Below the pieces are notes generated by a model, which worked only from the letters and a program-made list of their open reading frames with translations, made no database searches and was not told the origin of the DNA. Source: Piper betle (lineage: Eukaryota > Streptophyta > Magnoliopsida > Piperales > Piperaceae). Taken from it: a stretch of 64,000 nucleotides of DNA. How positions within the stretch are numbered: the first letter of the stretch is position 1; each line of letters opens with the position of its first letter. Below, piece after piece: positions 1 to 10,846 of the stretch. The DNA lies in assembly GCA_033002965.1 (NCBI GenBank), contig JAURVB010006131.1:124001-188000 (forward strand), written 5' to 3'. Made by a program: the position numbers and the translations under genes.

Positions 1-221
1 TTTCATTAAAATTATTTTGGTATGCAAATTGGTTGTCATCTCATCCATGTAGTAGCATGGTAGGTTTATTTTTGTGCATTCATCCATGCATAGCGATTGA
101 ATCTTCCATCCTAAGATGCCGAAAGTAGATCCGCGGGGTTGGCTTTGGGTTAGCCGACCTAACCCGGACCAGTGACATTCTGGTTCGGTTCCCGAGCATG
201 AACCGGATTTGGGGTGTTACA
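1..221 (+). repeat. 3' part of 5' LTR, family G
   Basis: Ends in GGGGTGTTACA, an LTR terminus of the TG...CA type, directly before a primer-binding site. Its reverse complement matches the start of the solo LTR at 35873 (paired motifs: CACCCCAAATCCGGTTCA, GGTCGGCTAACCCAAA, CATGCATGGATGAATG). The beginning of this LTR lies outside the window. Confidence 0.75.
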
Positions 222-237
222 GTTTTTGTATCAGAGC
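222..237 (+). other. Primer-binding site, tRNA-Met type, degenerate
   Basis: TTGTATCAGAGC follows the LTR end and differs by one base from TGGTATCAGAGC, the usual plant initiator-Met primer site. This fixes the LTR/internal border. Confidence 0.65.
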
Positions 238-397
238 AAACTCTCAGTCAATTCAGTTGGAAAATATTTGCATACGTGATGTGTGTGCAAATATTGCTCC
301 AATTCGAGCTAATAGGTATACATTTCTATCCTTATTGTCTTTGATTTATAGATTTCTCATCAATGGGTGATGTGTTAGTATTTTCAGGATTGGATCA

Positions 398-1013
398 ATG
401 AGTAGGAAGAACTCAAAGTTCACAATACAGGATTTTATCGCCTCCTTTGCCCAAACAAGCTAGCCCTACTCATGTTCACAGTGAGACGGTGTCTAGTAGA
501 TCTAGAGCCGTATCGCCGCCAGGAAATCCCAGTGAACTAGGCTTTGTAAGCCATTGTAGCGAGAGCCATCGTAGTGGAAGCCGTCACAGTGTTATAAGCC
601 ATCAAACTGAAATGGAGGCCGCCATTGCATGGTTAAACGGTACAAATGCAGATTTGCTACTTTTGGAGATGTGGTGCGAGAGGCAAGCGAAATTGAGCGA
701 ATCTTGGCTAGCCGAGACTATGAACAGAGACAATAGTACCCTCAACAATATCAATCAGATTAGGGGACACAACAGAGGCATACGATAGATGCCCCAACCA
801 CAATGAGAGTTATGGATGGACAAGTTCAGGAGAACAGACACCCAACATGTTAGAACTATGGACGCCGCTATGAAGAAATATGCAGAGTGGGTACAGATGA
901 ATGCTTCATACGTGGTCAACCAAGAGATCGAAAGTGAAGCCTCCTTAATTTCAGTCAAGTCAATTTCAGAACATTCGTACCAGCCAAGGTCAGTCTTGTA
1001 TTATGAACCATGA
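398..1013 (+). pseudogene. gag-leader remnant of family G copy A
   Basis: An ATG at 398 opens a 22-codon frame (MSRKNSKFTIQDFIASFAQ...) that stops at TAG near 463. Reading continues in another frame to 788 (Ser/His/Arg-rich, then AIAWLNGTNADLLLLEMW) and in a third from 816 to 1013. This pattern is expected for the N-terminal part of a gypsy gag broken by frameshifts. No CCHC knuckle, protease or polymerase motif is present. The last part of the third frame already lies in the second LTR. Its identity as gag is inferred from position after the primer site, not from a recognised domain. Confidence 0.4.
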
Positions 1014-1811
1014 GAGTCATGTGTGCCCAAGTATATGATGATAACGTCAGTAAAACAGAAACATAATGAGATTACTCATTCTTCGTGCTCAAGGCCAGTA
1101 GAATTATGGAGGTAAGGAGAGGACTTAGGATATACTAGTAGTCCTGACAGACTACAAAATGAAATGAAAAAATCAACAGCAACAAAGCAGTCAGTTCAGG
1201 ATGGTATCGGGCCTGCAGCTCAGTGTGGTTCCTCAGTAGGTGCCCTTCAAAGAGTCCACGAGAAGTATATGAATGTTTTCCTTCATGTGAGAGTTTGCTT
1301 TTATAGCCAGTTTTATATTAGTTATTTTTTTGGACCAGTAACACTCGTTACTAATGTATTTTTATAATATATGTAGGTGATGATCATAAGTAGGATGAGC
1401 CAACCTGGATGGTTGAACAATGATGTCTCTTGCATACACACTTGTCAGACGATAGAATGTTAATGCTGTGTTTATGTTGTCATTATATTGAAATTGATAT
1501 GATTTAATGTAAGGTATCATAATATGATAGTGATATTATAATTTGAAACAAATATTAGTGTGCAAGTCAAATGAAAAAAGTAAAATGTGAATAGAATGAA
1601 CAGCTCAGTCAAGGCCTGAAACATAGAATATTACAAAATTAAATATGTATGTAAAAAATATGATGCAGGGAATATATATTGATGTATATTAAATTATACA
1701 TGATGTATATAATTTTATCAATTTTCATCAAAATTATTTTAGTATGCAAATTAGTCATCATATCATCCATGTAGTAGTATGTTAGGTTTATTTTTATATA
1801 TTCATCCATGC
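954..1811 (+). repeat. Second LTR of copy A, internally deleted
   Basis: It starts with GTCAAGTCAATTTCAGAACA, matching the 5' part of the solo LTR at 38809-35873 read on the minus strand, then jumps near 1080 to a later part (TCGTGCTCAAGGCCAG, GGAGGTAAGGAGAGG, CCTCAGTAGGTGCCCTTC). About 1.8 kb present in the solo LTR is therefore missing. The right end is lost in the (AT)n run at 1812. Confidence 0.65.
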
Positions 1812-1838
1812 ATATATATATATATATATATATATATA
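1812..1838. repeat. (AT)n microsatellite
   Basis: Uninterrupted AT dinucleotide run that truncates the second LTR of copy A after CATCCATG. Confidence 0.95.
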
Positions 1839-2654
1839 GTGTATGCGAGTGTATAAAACACCAAATCTCTCATATCATCATATTCTCTACACGAAAATAG
1901 TGAAAAAGGAAAGGAAAGTTATGGCTATTAGGTTTTCATCTTATGATTAAACCTTGACCCAATGCGTGACCTTTCATTCGATCCCGTAAAGGTTCATATT
2001 TATTTTATATTCTTTATTTTCTTCAAAATATATGCGTTAAAAATCTCTGTTTGTGTTGTACAGGCTGGCAGTGGCTCTGGAACATATTTATATTATACTC
2101 ATACTTCTTAATTCCTACTGAGAGTAGCAAAGAAATAACTAGACAATAAGTAAAGCGAACGAGTATCGAACAAGAATCACGTACCTAATATTTACGCATG
2201 TGGCTTTACTGACCAACCAACCCCAATCACGTGAGCGAGCTCTATATCATGATTGGGATCTTCTGGGCGTTCTCGCCACTTCACTATCTCAGGAGGCCTA
2301 ACTCAGATAGTTTGTATAGGCCTAACTCAGATATTTTTTATAGTTTCTTAGACTCATTATTAAGGCTAGGTCATTCAGCGACTCAATTTATGAACATTTA
2401 ATGTTTTATTTGACTCGACTCGAATGAATTCAACTCGAAACTTAATATTTAAATGTTTGAGCTCAAATTCGATTTGAACTCAAATCTTACGAGTCAAGTT
2501 TGAGTAAGACATTATTCTACTTGATTTGACTCGATTATAATTCGAATTTGATTCGAAATCAACTCATATCTTGACTTAATAATATAATATAATAATATAA
2601 ATAATATCTAAACCTTTAGTTATATATTCATTTACTTCTTTACTTCTTATCGTG
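1839..2654. other. Non-coding AT-rich DNA with ACTCGA-type dispersed repeat
   Basis: No coding signal was found. From about 2345 to 2590 the sequence is rich in related words (GACTCGA, AACTCGAA, GAGCTCAAATTCGA, GAGTCAAGTTTGAG), a composition seen again at 5440-5740. This suggests two diverged copies of a dispersed repeat either side of the EYA fragment; I cannot name the family. Confidence 0.5.
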
Positions 2655-3190
2655 AATATATCGGAGATGGGTGGATTTTTTAAAAGTTCAAGTAAGCTAA
2701 GGTCGGGCGCACGTATGAGTCATGAATGTGTTTTTAAGTATATGATGAGAGCGTCACTAAGACAACAACAAAATGAATTTTCAGAATATACGACAATATG
2801 TCAGTTAACTTTTTTAAAAATTTTATATAGCAAATCGTAAAATTAATTAAGGTTGTTGACTGTGTTAGGGCGCATTAGCTGGTATTTTAGATAGGTTGGT
2901 AAATTTAGAACATGTTATTATACAATTATTAGGTCTATTACATTTTACTCGATTTTATTATATTTTATTTAATATTTTTAGGATTTATTTTGTTATTATT
3001 AATTCAAAGAACAAGTCAAATTTTATTTCTAAAACTACCCTTCTATGCATGTGTTTCTGCTGAGTTTTTTCGTGTGCCTCTTCCTCTCTTGGCCATCCTC
3101 TTCCTCTTACCACCGCCACTATTGCTGTGGCCAACGTTGCCCTCCTCTCCGACCACCGGTTGTCCCTTTGTGAATAAAAATATTTTTTAA
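2655..3190 (+). repeat. LTR fragment, family G, copy B
   Basis: Resembles the 5' third of the solo LTR at 35873-38809 (minus-strand reading). Shared landmarks in the same order include AAGTATATGATGA, TTTTCAGAATATA, TATATAGCAAATCGTA/GTGGATCGTAGAATTA, TTAGGGCGCATTA and CTCGATTTTAT, followed by a GC-richer stretch (CCACCGCCACTATTGCTGTGGCC). Heavily diverged; both borders are approximate. It covers the LTR portion that copy A lacks. Confidence 0.5.
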
Positions 3191-4340
3191 ATAATTTAAA
3201 ATTTTTTCCATTCGGATAATTTGGTTGATTTTCCAACCACTTAGGTAAAGAACTCAAAATATTATTATTATAAATAATCATAAAGAGTTAATAATTGCAC
3301 ACAAAATAATCATTACAGATAAATAATAAAATATATAAAAAAATTAAACACAATAATTATATTAAAGTTACACATCAAAGTTACGTGTGTGTATATATTA
3401 AAAAATATTATCAAAGTAATTAATAAATATTTCAAAACGATGAAGTTGTTCAATTAATTAATAATAGAATGAAATTTGTGGAATAAAATATTTAGTAAAT
3501 AAAGCCCGTAAACAAAAATAAAAAATAAGAAAGGATGATAATAATGATATTAAAAATGCACTAAACCCACCAAAGTCTAATAGATGTTAATCTTCTCTTC
3601 ATGTCCCACGTAAGCTCATCTTCCCATTCGACAACGAAGAAGGCGTTACCTTCTTTCCATCCACCGACCGTCCGGCGAGCCCCCGACCAAAGAGATCTTC
3701 ACTGCAGGCAACAAGCTTTATCACCCCTGCCTCCGCTTCCCATATCGCCGGCAAATCGCCGACTTACGGGTCAAATTTCTCCGACTCACTTCCAAGTTGC
3801 AAACGATAAGGTGGAAGTATTGGCCTACTTATGTGTAATTATCAAAAGAAAAATAGTGTGTAAATTATTTGATTTGATGTGTATATCATTGGTTTCTTTG
3901 GTATATATCTAATAAAAAGTATAAATCATAGGAAAGTATACCCAACAGTCTGCTTGCCCTCTGTAAATTCTTCAAGTGTGTAACCATTAAAATGCATGAA
4001 TCATTTCAAGTGTAGGCCATTGGTTTGTTTGGTGATCTCTAAAAGTTGTAAATCGTAGGACAGTTTTTGAGTGCTAGATTAGATTATGATTAGGTATTGT
4101 GATGAAATAATATAGTTATCAAATAAGTTGAATGACATGTGTGTTTAACCTTCATACCTAATTCCCACAACAAGAGGAGTCATACAAGAATAGTTTGGAC
4201 ATTGCTTGACTGAATTTTCAGTCCAAATCAGACGAATAGTTTATGTTCAAGTGAGCTCGGCTTAGTGCCATGATGCTATTTTTGGGTAGTGTAGCACTGT
4301 AGTTTATGCATATGCTTTATTTTTGTATCTGATAGAGGAG
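3191..4340. other. Intergenic; GC-richer 3600-3800 may be an EYA 5' exon
   Basis: Mostly AT-rich without coding signal. Positions 3601-3800 are GC-richer and hold an open plus-strand frame rich in Ser, Pro and Thr (MSHVSSSSHSTTKKALPSF...) that runs on to 3912. It matches no domain I recognise. Lying about 0.6 kb upstream of the EYA exons on the same strand, it could be their 5' UTR or leader exon, but I see no decisive splice evidence. Confidence 0.3.
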
Positions 4341-4363
4341 CCTGTGGCGAATTGTGCAGTTCA

Positions 4364-5095
4364 ATGGATTTAACTACTGATTCTACGGGTAAGGAGGGGA
4401 TAATTAGTGTTGAAGATTCAGCAAATGGTACTGGTAGGACTAAAGTTATCATATGGGACATGGATGAGACCCTTATATTGCTGAAGTCCCTCCTAAATGA
4501 GAGTTATGCAGCTACTTTCAATGGATCAAAAAATATTGATGAAGGAAAAGAGATTGGTAAGGCCTTGGCATATTTTGGACATCTGTGATGCTTTTTCTTT
4601 TATGAGCAAGTGAGTTGAGTCAATCATGCCTTTGTTGGCATATCTTACTCTCTTCTTGCCATTTTTATTAGCTTCACTGTTATTTATCTCAACTAAAGTT
4701 TTGAATATGCAGGTAGAAAATTACAAAGAGCCATTTTTACAAGCTATGCAAGCATATGATGATGGGCGTGACCTCTCAAATTATGATTTTAATTCTGCTG
4801 GATTTGGACCACCCGTTGATGATTCCAACAAAAGGAAATTAGCGTACAGGCATCGTATCACATAAGAGAAATATGCCGAGGTACATCAAAATGTTGTAAC
4901 GCTTACATTTGATAAATGCATCAGCACTATGAGACTGTTAATTGATGTATAAGTGCCTACATTTGCCTTGTCCATGATACAGTTCTATTAACTTACTTCC
5001 CTTCAGGGTTCACATAGGATTCTTGACAGGGCGATGGTGGAGATTTGGAATGATTTGCATATATTACTGATGCATACACGGATGGTACTCATCAG
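4364..5095 (+). pseudogene. EYA: Eyes-absent (EYA) HAD phosphatase, 5' fragment
   Basis: Plant EYA homologues are HAD-family protein tyrosine phosphatases. Three exons of the N-terminal half are visible. Exon 1 (ATG 4364 to 4609) has IIWDMDETLILLKSLLN, which carries the catalytic DxD motif. Exon 2 (4713-4880) has VENYKEPFLQAMQAYDDGRD and DDSNKRKLAYRHR. Exon 3 (5007-5095) has remnants of the Y-x-TDAYTDG stretch. Acceptors (TGCAG, TTCAG) and donors (GTGAGT, GTACAT, GTGCTT) are preserved. Lesions are two frameshifts at the end of exon 1 (after EIG and in the DICDAFFFYEQ stretch), a TAA in exon 2 after RHRIT, and a frameshift in exon 3. The rest of the protein, including later HAD motifs, is absent, so this is a dead partial copy. 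Confidence 0.8.
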
Positions 5096-6080
5096 GTGCT
5101 TTTAATACTGCAACAACTTTCTGTGTTTTATTTGTATTTTTTTCTACATTGATGTTTGCTGCTTAATCTTATGGCCTCTTGCAAAGCATCTATTCATTAA
5201 ATAAATAGATTTTTTTGAATATCTAAGTATAAAAGTGATGTACTTTAATCATTTTTATTTATCAATTATGAAACGTATATATTTGAATGGTGTCTTATGT
5301 ATTTTGTAAAAAAATTAAAATATGGTTAAAGCTTAAAAAGACTTTTTATTATTGAGATAATTTAGATAAATATATTGATAGATTATTTTTGTTAATTTTA
5401 ATTTTTATAAATATATATTTTCTCCTAAACGAGCTAATTTCGTCTTTATGATCGAGCCGGCTTTTAGCTTCTAAATGAACTGGTTTTGAGCTTCTAAATA
5501 AGTTGATTTTAAACTCTTAAATTAGTTAGTTTTACACTCCTTCAAATTTTACAAGTTAAGTGTATTCGAGCTCAAATTAAGTTTGATCAGCATTAAAAAT
5601 ATTAGAATTGATTTCGAGTATATATGCTCAAAACTCGTTCAATTTTGAGTTAATTTTAAACGAACTTTAATATATTCGAGTTAAGTTCAAACACAAATTG
5701 AACTCGATACGCTCACTAATTTTACAGCCCTACTCACAACCATGCAATTTATACTTGCTTGTTAATCATATATGTTAAACATTATGTGTTTCCTATAGTA
5801 GTGGACAATTTCATGCTCACGAGCACACATGTTAAACATTATATGCTTAATATTTGTAACAAGGAGCTAATGAGAAATTTTAAGAAGTGGAAGAAGATGT
5901 TCATAAACTAAAAATTGACAATTAGTTCACTTTTAATGGTTACATTTTTTTAAATGGTTTGTACCGTCAACCTCAGCTAGCTTAAATGGTAAAGTTTAAT
6001 AGCCGCTTCCGACTTAATTAGACCGACCATGTCCGAACAGTAATGATGCAGTTACAATAAAAAGTTGAAATAGCGTGTAA
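5096..6080. other. Non-coding AT-rich DNA with second dispersed-repeat copy
   Basis: No gene seen. Positions about 5440-5740 repeat the GAGCTCAAATTAAG / AACTCGTTCAATTTTGAG / AACTCGATACGCTC word set noted at 2345-2590 and end in TTTACAGCCCTACTC. A weak tRNA-like box A (TAGCTTAAATGGT, about 5978) occurs without a convincing box B. Confidence 0.45.
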
Positions 6081-6412
6081 AAAATTATTTTTGTGCATCA
6101 AGACAACCTTGAGTGGGGGCCTCCCTCCCATACTTGGAGCTGCTTCTGGGAAGGGAAAAAAGGGCGGGAAGAACTTTGAGATCTGGCGGCCGCAAAGGTG
6201 CCCCTGGCCAGCCAAGGCCCACGCATACCCTCATCATATAGACTATTCGAACACTTACTCTTCTGATCACAATCCAAGGGCCCCGCCGTCCACTTACCTC
6301 CTCCTTTGTAACCCCCTTTCGATCCCCCCTCCTTGCACCGCACCACCCTGCCCACGCCTCTGCCACCTACCTTCCTCTTCCTCCTCCTTACTCTTAACCG
6401 CTCTTAACGTGG

Positions 6413-9400
6413 ACAACGCCGACATGGTGTTCTCCGCGTACGTGTTTGGCGACATGGTGCTCTCCGGTGCCGCCGGAGCGGCCATACTGCGAGACCTTGG
6501 GCGACAACCTCAAGGAGACCTTCCCGGACGACCCATTTCGCCAATTCCGGGGCCAGCCGCTGACGAAGTGGGTGGTGCTCACTTTGCAGTATCTGTTTCC
6601 GATACTCGACTGGGCCTCCCGATATATCTTCTCCGACTTGCGAGCCGACCTCGTCTCCGGTATGACCATTGCCAGTCTCGCCATACCCCATGGCATTAGC
6701 TATTTTAAACTGGCCAGCCTTCCTCCCATTATCGGCCTATGTATCTTGCTTAGCTCTTCTTCTTCTTCGCTGTCTTTGTTAATCTTCTTTTGAAGCGTTC
6801 TAGTAAATGATGTATTGCGGGTCTAATCAGATTCGAGCCTTGTGCCGCCATTAGTGTGTGCGATGATGGGGAGCTCTGAGGACCTGGCCGTGGGGACCGT
6901 GGCAGTTGGCTCCCTGCTCATGCCTTCCATGCTGCAGCGCGAGGTGTCCGACACAGCCAATCCCATCTTATATCTCCACCTCGCTTTCACTTCTACTTTC
7001 TTTGCCGGCGTCCTCCAAGCTTTGCTTGGTGTGCTCAGGTGAACATCACCAGCTACCTCCTAGCTCTGACATACAGTCGCACACAAACACATATGTGTAA
7101 GGTTACTTACATACATTAGTCATATTACCAACAACACTAATTATAATCTGGACGGTGTAAAAACGAGTGCAGGCTTGGGTTCATAGTGGATTTCCTGTCT
7201 CATGCAACCATAGTTGGATTCATGGGAGGTGCTGCCAGAGTGGCATGCTTGCAGCAGCTTAAAGATATTCTTGGCCTGCTACGCTTCACCCATGGCACAT
7301 CTGTTGTTGATGTTATGAAGTCTGTCTTCACCCAAACCCACCAGGTAATCTATTTTATTTTACACTTATGACAATCGTGAACATAATTATAACATGGAAA
7401 TTATGAAGCTGGTCTTTTAAATATATTTAGTTCAATGATATGATCTTCATTTTCTTTACATGCGAACCTGGTGTGGTGTGTGGATCATTTACTGCGCTCT
7501 TGTGCTTTTGCAGTGGAGATGGGAGAGTGTTGTGTTGGGCATTGGATTCCTCTTTTTCTTGCTTCTAACCCGCTTCTTGGTATGTAATACAGATATCTAC
7601 ATGAAGTTTTTTAATATAATTTATTTACTGGTACACATAAATATAACAGTAACGATTGTCCTTTGTTCTTTTTTCTTAACATAACGATTGTATTTGGTAA
7701 ATTTAAAAACAAAAAGCCTAACAAAACTTTTACACTAGACTAGAAACAAATAGGAATGAGTGGATTCCCCTGTTTCTGATACTCTGTCACATCTATGGCG
7801 GACTTTTTTCTCCCATCAATATATGACAATAAAGTTTCATTACATTCTTCTCTGTATATATGTTAGTGTATACAAATATATACAGTATAAATGTTTTCTT
7901 TTCCTTGTCAAATACTGCACCAAGCTAGCAACCAAAAATAGGCCGCTGATTTTCAAATCTGACAGTGGGTTCTATGATTTCCTGCCAGTTAAAAATTTTG
8001 GTAAATATAAATTTTATCTACTTTTATTAATAGCTGGGAAGACAATCAAATATCGTAGGCTTTGATAAAAAAACAATAAATTTAACCAACTAAAAATAAA
8101 CGAAATATATAAAATTATTATATTCGGTCTCCTCATTCAATTAAAATTATTTTAGAATCGAAATCATTTTATAAGATAACATATCTTGGCTATATATTAA
8201 ATTTGAAAATATCTCTAACATTAATAAGCTGCCATCGCAGGACATCTTAACATGCATTAAAAAATAAGGAACTGAAAGTGGTGGTCTAAATACGGTGATA
8301 ACTTTTTGTACCCTACAAGATAATAAAAAAATTTTAAGAGCAATATTCACTGGGTCTTATCAATCGTGTAAGATGGATTCAATTTTTCGACCTTCATTGC
8401 ACATATGCTTCTTGTTTTAGCATATGAGAAAACGTGATTCATCTTTTTTCCTACACTTTTTATCCAAAGGAAGATATAAATTTTTTCATTCAGCAATTTT
8501 TTATTCATCAAATTAGATAATAAATAATAAATCACTGGAAGTTGGATCATATTAGCATAATATCTCTTATAACCAGATTCTTCCAAAATTTTATGCATCT
8601 CATCAACTCTTTTACAGAAATTGGTTAGATACTTTACATAAGATGGCCATTGTTAATTACCATAAGCAAACTGTACATATTGGCATGCACAGTTCATAAA
8701 ATTTTTGTCCAATGCACAGGGGCAATGAATCATCCTCACAATTTTCTTCTATATATTCAGCTAATAAAATTAATCAAATCAAAATCCCCAGTGGACTACA
8801 AAGTTTTTTCTATTAATACTACTTGTTGCAATCATGGGGCAAAGAAGTGACCATCAAGTCTTTACATACATACCATTTTGAACAGAGCAAGGGGAGGCCA
8901 AAGCTATTTTGGATGTCGGCAGGGGCACCATTGATGTCGGTGATCCTAGGTAGCGTCCTCGTCTACCTTACCGATGCTGAAAAACATGGAGTTCAAGTTG
9001 TAAGCCCTCTTTTACTTCTTGATCTTCTACATAGTGGCCCAGCTAGAGGATATTGATTGATATATTGATTTTATTGGGTACTAAATATCAGATTGGACAC
9101 TCAAGGAAGGACTGAACCCGCCATCAGTTAATCACCTTATCTTCGACTCTAAGTACTTGACACTTGCCTTGACGACTGGGATAACCATTGGTCTTATTGG
9201 GCTTGCTGTAAGTGACTGACTTGATAAGCTACCAGCTCAATCTGATTTCTACTAAATCCATACTTGCCATGATTTTAGTGGAAGGGGAGCCCTAGGGTAT
9301 TGTTTTGAATGTGGATTGATGCAGGAGGGAATATCGGCGGGAAGAAGCTTTGCAGCTTTCAAGAATTACCACATTGATGGGAACAAGGAGACGATTACAC

Positions 9401-9451
9401 TCGGGATGATGAACGTAGCCGGCTCTTGCACTTCTTGTTACTTAGTTGCAG
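6413..9451 (+). pseudogene. SULTR3-like exons 1-7 (membrane domain)
   Basis: Exon 1 reads GDNLKETFPDDPFRQF, then LRADLVSGMTIASLAIPHG. Exon 2 has VPPLVCAMMGSSEDLAVGTV and YLHLAFTSTFFAGVLQA. Exon 3 has the family signature GFIVDFLSHATIVGFMGGAA. Exon 4 is WRWESVVLGIGFLFFLLL. Exon 5 is RPKLFWMSAGAPLMSVILGS. Exon 6 is LKEGLNPPSVNHLIF after a 1-nt deletion near 9099. Exon 7 is EGISAGRSFAAFKNYHIDGN. All align in order with the first eight or so membrane spans of group 3 SULTRs. The GACATGGTG(T/C)TCTCCG word is duplicated (6421 and 6451), which probably destroyed the start: the conserved frame has no ATG upstream. The intron between exons 4 and 5 (7580-8885) is AT-rich and without coding content. Confidence 0.85.
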
Positions 9452-9588
9452 GTAGTTTACCGTAGTTCACTTATGTTTGGGCCAATTTAAATTCGGTGGT
9501 AAGCCTCTGCAGTCTCTTTAAATGTAAGAACTAGCTCGAAAAAAAAGATTTTTCAAAATTTATATTCAATGTATTGGCCACTTGGACA

Positions 9589-10036
9589 TGTTGGAAATTA
9601 GACATAAATATATACATGAATCAGGAATTGTATCATATGTTATTATATAAGGTTGGCTAAATTAAATTGATCTACTAAAGTTAAGGGTTATGAGCCATAA
9701 ATTAAAGTGTGGAATTTAATGAGAAAAGTGTGGAATTTAATGTGTAGATACCTTTTCATAAATTCTCTTTCGTAATGGGTGGAATTGAATTTATGGAACT
9801 AAGGCTATAAATAAGGAGGTTATGGTCCCTGAATTCATATCTGGTTTTCGTTCTGGTATCCCATTGTCCAGAACTTTGGTTTAGAAAACTAGTCTTGAAT
9901 TTGGAAGATCCAAAACCTAAGTGATCAAGACTCTGATTTCTTTATGGCTTCAGGTACGCTTCCGCTATTTTATTTATCTAGTTTTATTTCTCTCGATGAT
10001 TTGATATGAAATCTAAATTCTAAATAAAGTCTATCA
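9589..10036 (+). repeat. Copia-1 5' LTR
   Basis: 448 bp, TG...CA termini. It contains a TATA box (TATAAATA, 9806-9813). Inside the predicted transcribed part lies ATGGCTTCAG (9944-9953) followed by a GT donor (GTACGC). The first ATG after the expected transcription start is this one. Confidence 0.97.
9806..9813 (+). promoter_or_regulatory. Copia-1 LTR TATA box
   Basis: TATAAATA in the LTR. A start site 25-35 bases downstream (inferred) would begin the RNA near 9840, leaving about 100 nt of R-U5 before the ATG at 9944. Confidence 0.65.
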
Positions 10037-10052
10037 AGCGGCATCAGAGCCA
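10037..10052 (+). other. Copia-1 primer-binding site
   Basis: AGCGGCATCAGAGCC abuts the 5' LTR. It resembles the initiator-Met site TGGTATCAGAGC with two mismatches in the first four bases. Confidence 0.65.
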
Positions 10053-10334
10053 CCTTCATATCAAATTATTGAGACTTAGGTTTTATTTTATGAATTTTTG
10101 TGGGATTTAATCCCAAAATTAAGGTCCTCTTTTGGTAACATAACATGAGGAAAATAAAGTTACAAAAGGTTATAATTTTGGAAACTCCCACATAAAGATA
10201 TTTTTTTTTATAACCTTTTGGTTAAGTCATAATTAATATTTTAAAATTTATTAAGGACTACAATATGCTGCCAAAGTAGCCTCTTTTGTGGAAATTAATT
10301 TATTTTTTAAATATTAAGACAGTTATGAGTATTT

Positions 10335-10735
10335 AATTCATGTGGATATTAATCGGCCAAAAGGAAGGTTAATGTTTGACAGAATTCTATATTCATATGT
10401 GGTAATAGGTATGGGACAATTATCAAGTGTCCATGTGGATGATAAATCGGCCAAAAGGAAGGTTTATTATTTGACAGGATTTATTGTTCATATTTTACTA
10501 CACTAAAGACTCATATATTGTAATAAATATGGGATAATTATCAGGTTTCCATGTGGATAATAAATCGGCCAAAAGGAAGGTTTTTTATCTGACAGGATTT
10601 ATTATCCATATTTGATTATGACATTAAAATAATAAATATGAGATAATTATTAGGTTTCCATGTGAATGATAAATCGGCCAAAAGGAAGGTTTATTATTTG
10701 ACAGGATTTATTATCTATATTTTATTATTGCACTA
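10335..10735 (+). repeat. Four diverged tandem repeats in Copia-1 leader
   Basis: The word ATCGGCCAAAAGGAAGGTT recurs at 10352, 10446, 10564 and 10673 (spacings 94, 118 and 109). Each is preceded by CATGTG(G/A)AT and followed by a TTTGACAG(G/A)ATTT stretch. The repeats lie wholly within the predicted leader intron. Confidence 0.9.
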
Positions 10736-10846
10736 AGAGTACCATTTACAAATTGATATTTCTGTCCAAAGACTAAATATTGATGTTGTGCTAGGTATCT
10801 ATTAATGGGATTAAAAAATTATTAATCTTATTGTGGGCATGTTGTT

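Larger units (their letters stand above)
1..1811 (+). mobile_element. Degenerate gypsy-type LTR element, family G, copy A
   Basis: Remnant of an LTR retrotransposon entering from the left edge. In order it shows the last 221 bases of a 5' LTR, a tRNA-Met type primer-binding site, about 700 bases of internal DNA with gag-like scraps, and a second LTR copy (from about 954) carrying a large internal deletion. The two LTR pieces share the stretch beginning AAAATTATTTTxGTATGCAAATT (positions 8-95 and 1732-1811). The same family recurs at 2655-3190 and, reversed and complete, at 35873-38809, which allowed the borders to be placed. No pol region is present, so it is non-autonomous and decayed. Assignment to Ty3/gypsy rests on the long LTR, primer site and layout rather than on a polymerase domain. 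Confidence 0.65.

Noticed and set aside
5967..6040. Possible tRNA-derived SINE (box A-like TAGCTTAAATGGT)
   Set aside because: No box B (GGTTCGANNCC) at the right distance, no poly(A) tail and no target duplication found.
6085..6696. Overlapping open frames on both strands near the SULTR start (up to 202 codons)
   Set aside because: The GC-rich stretch yields long chance frames. Only the frame with the SULTR N-terminal homology is supported, and part of the 202-codon frame is the frameshifted reading of exon 1.
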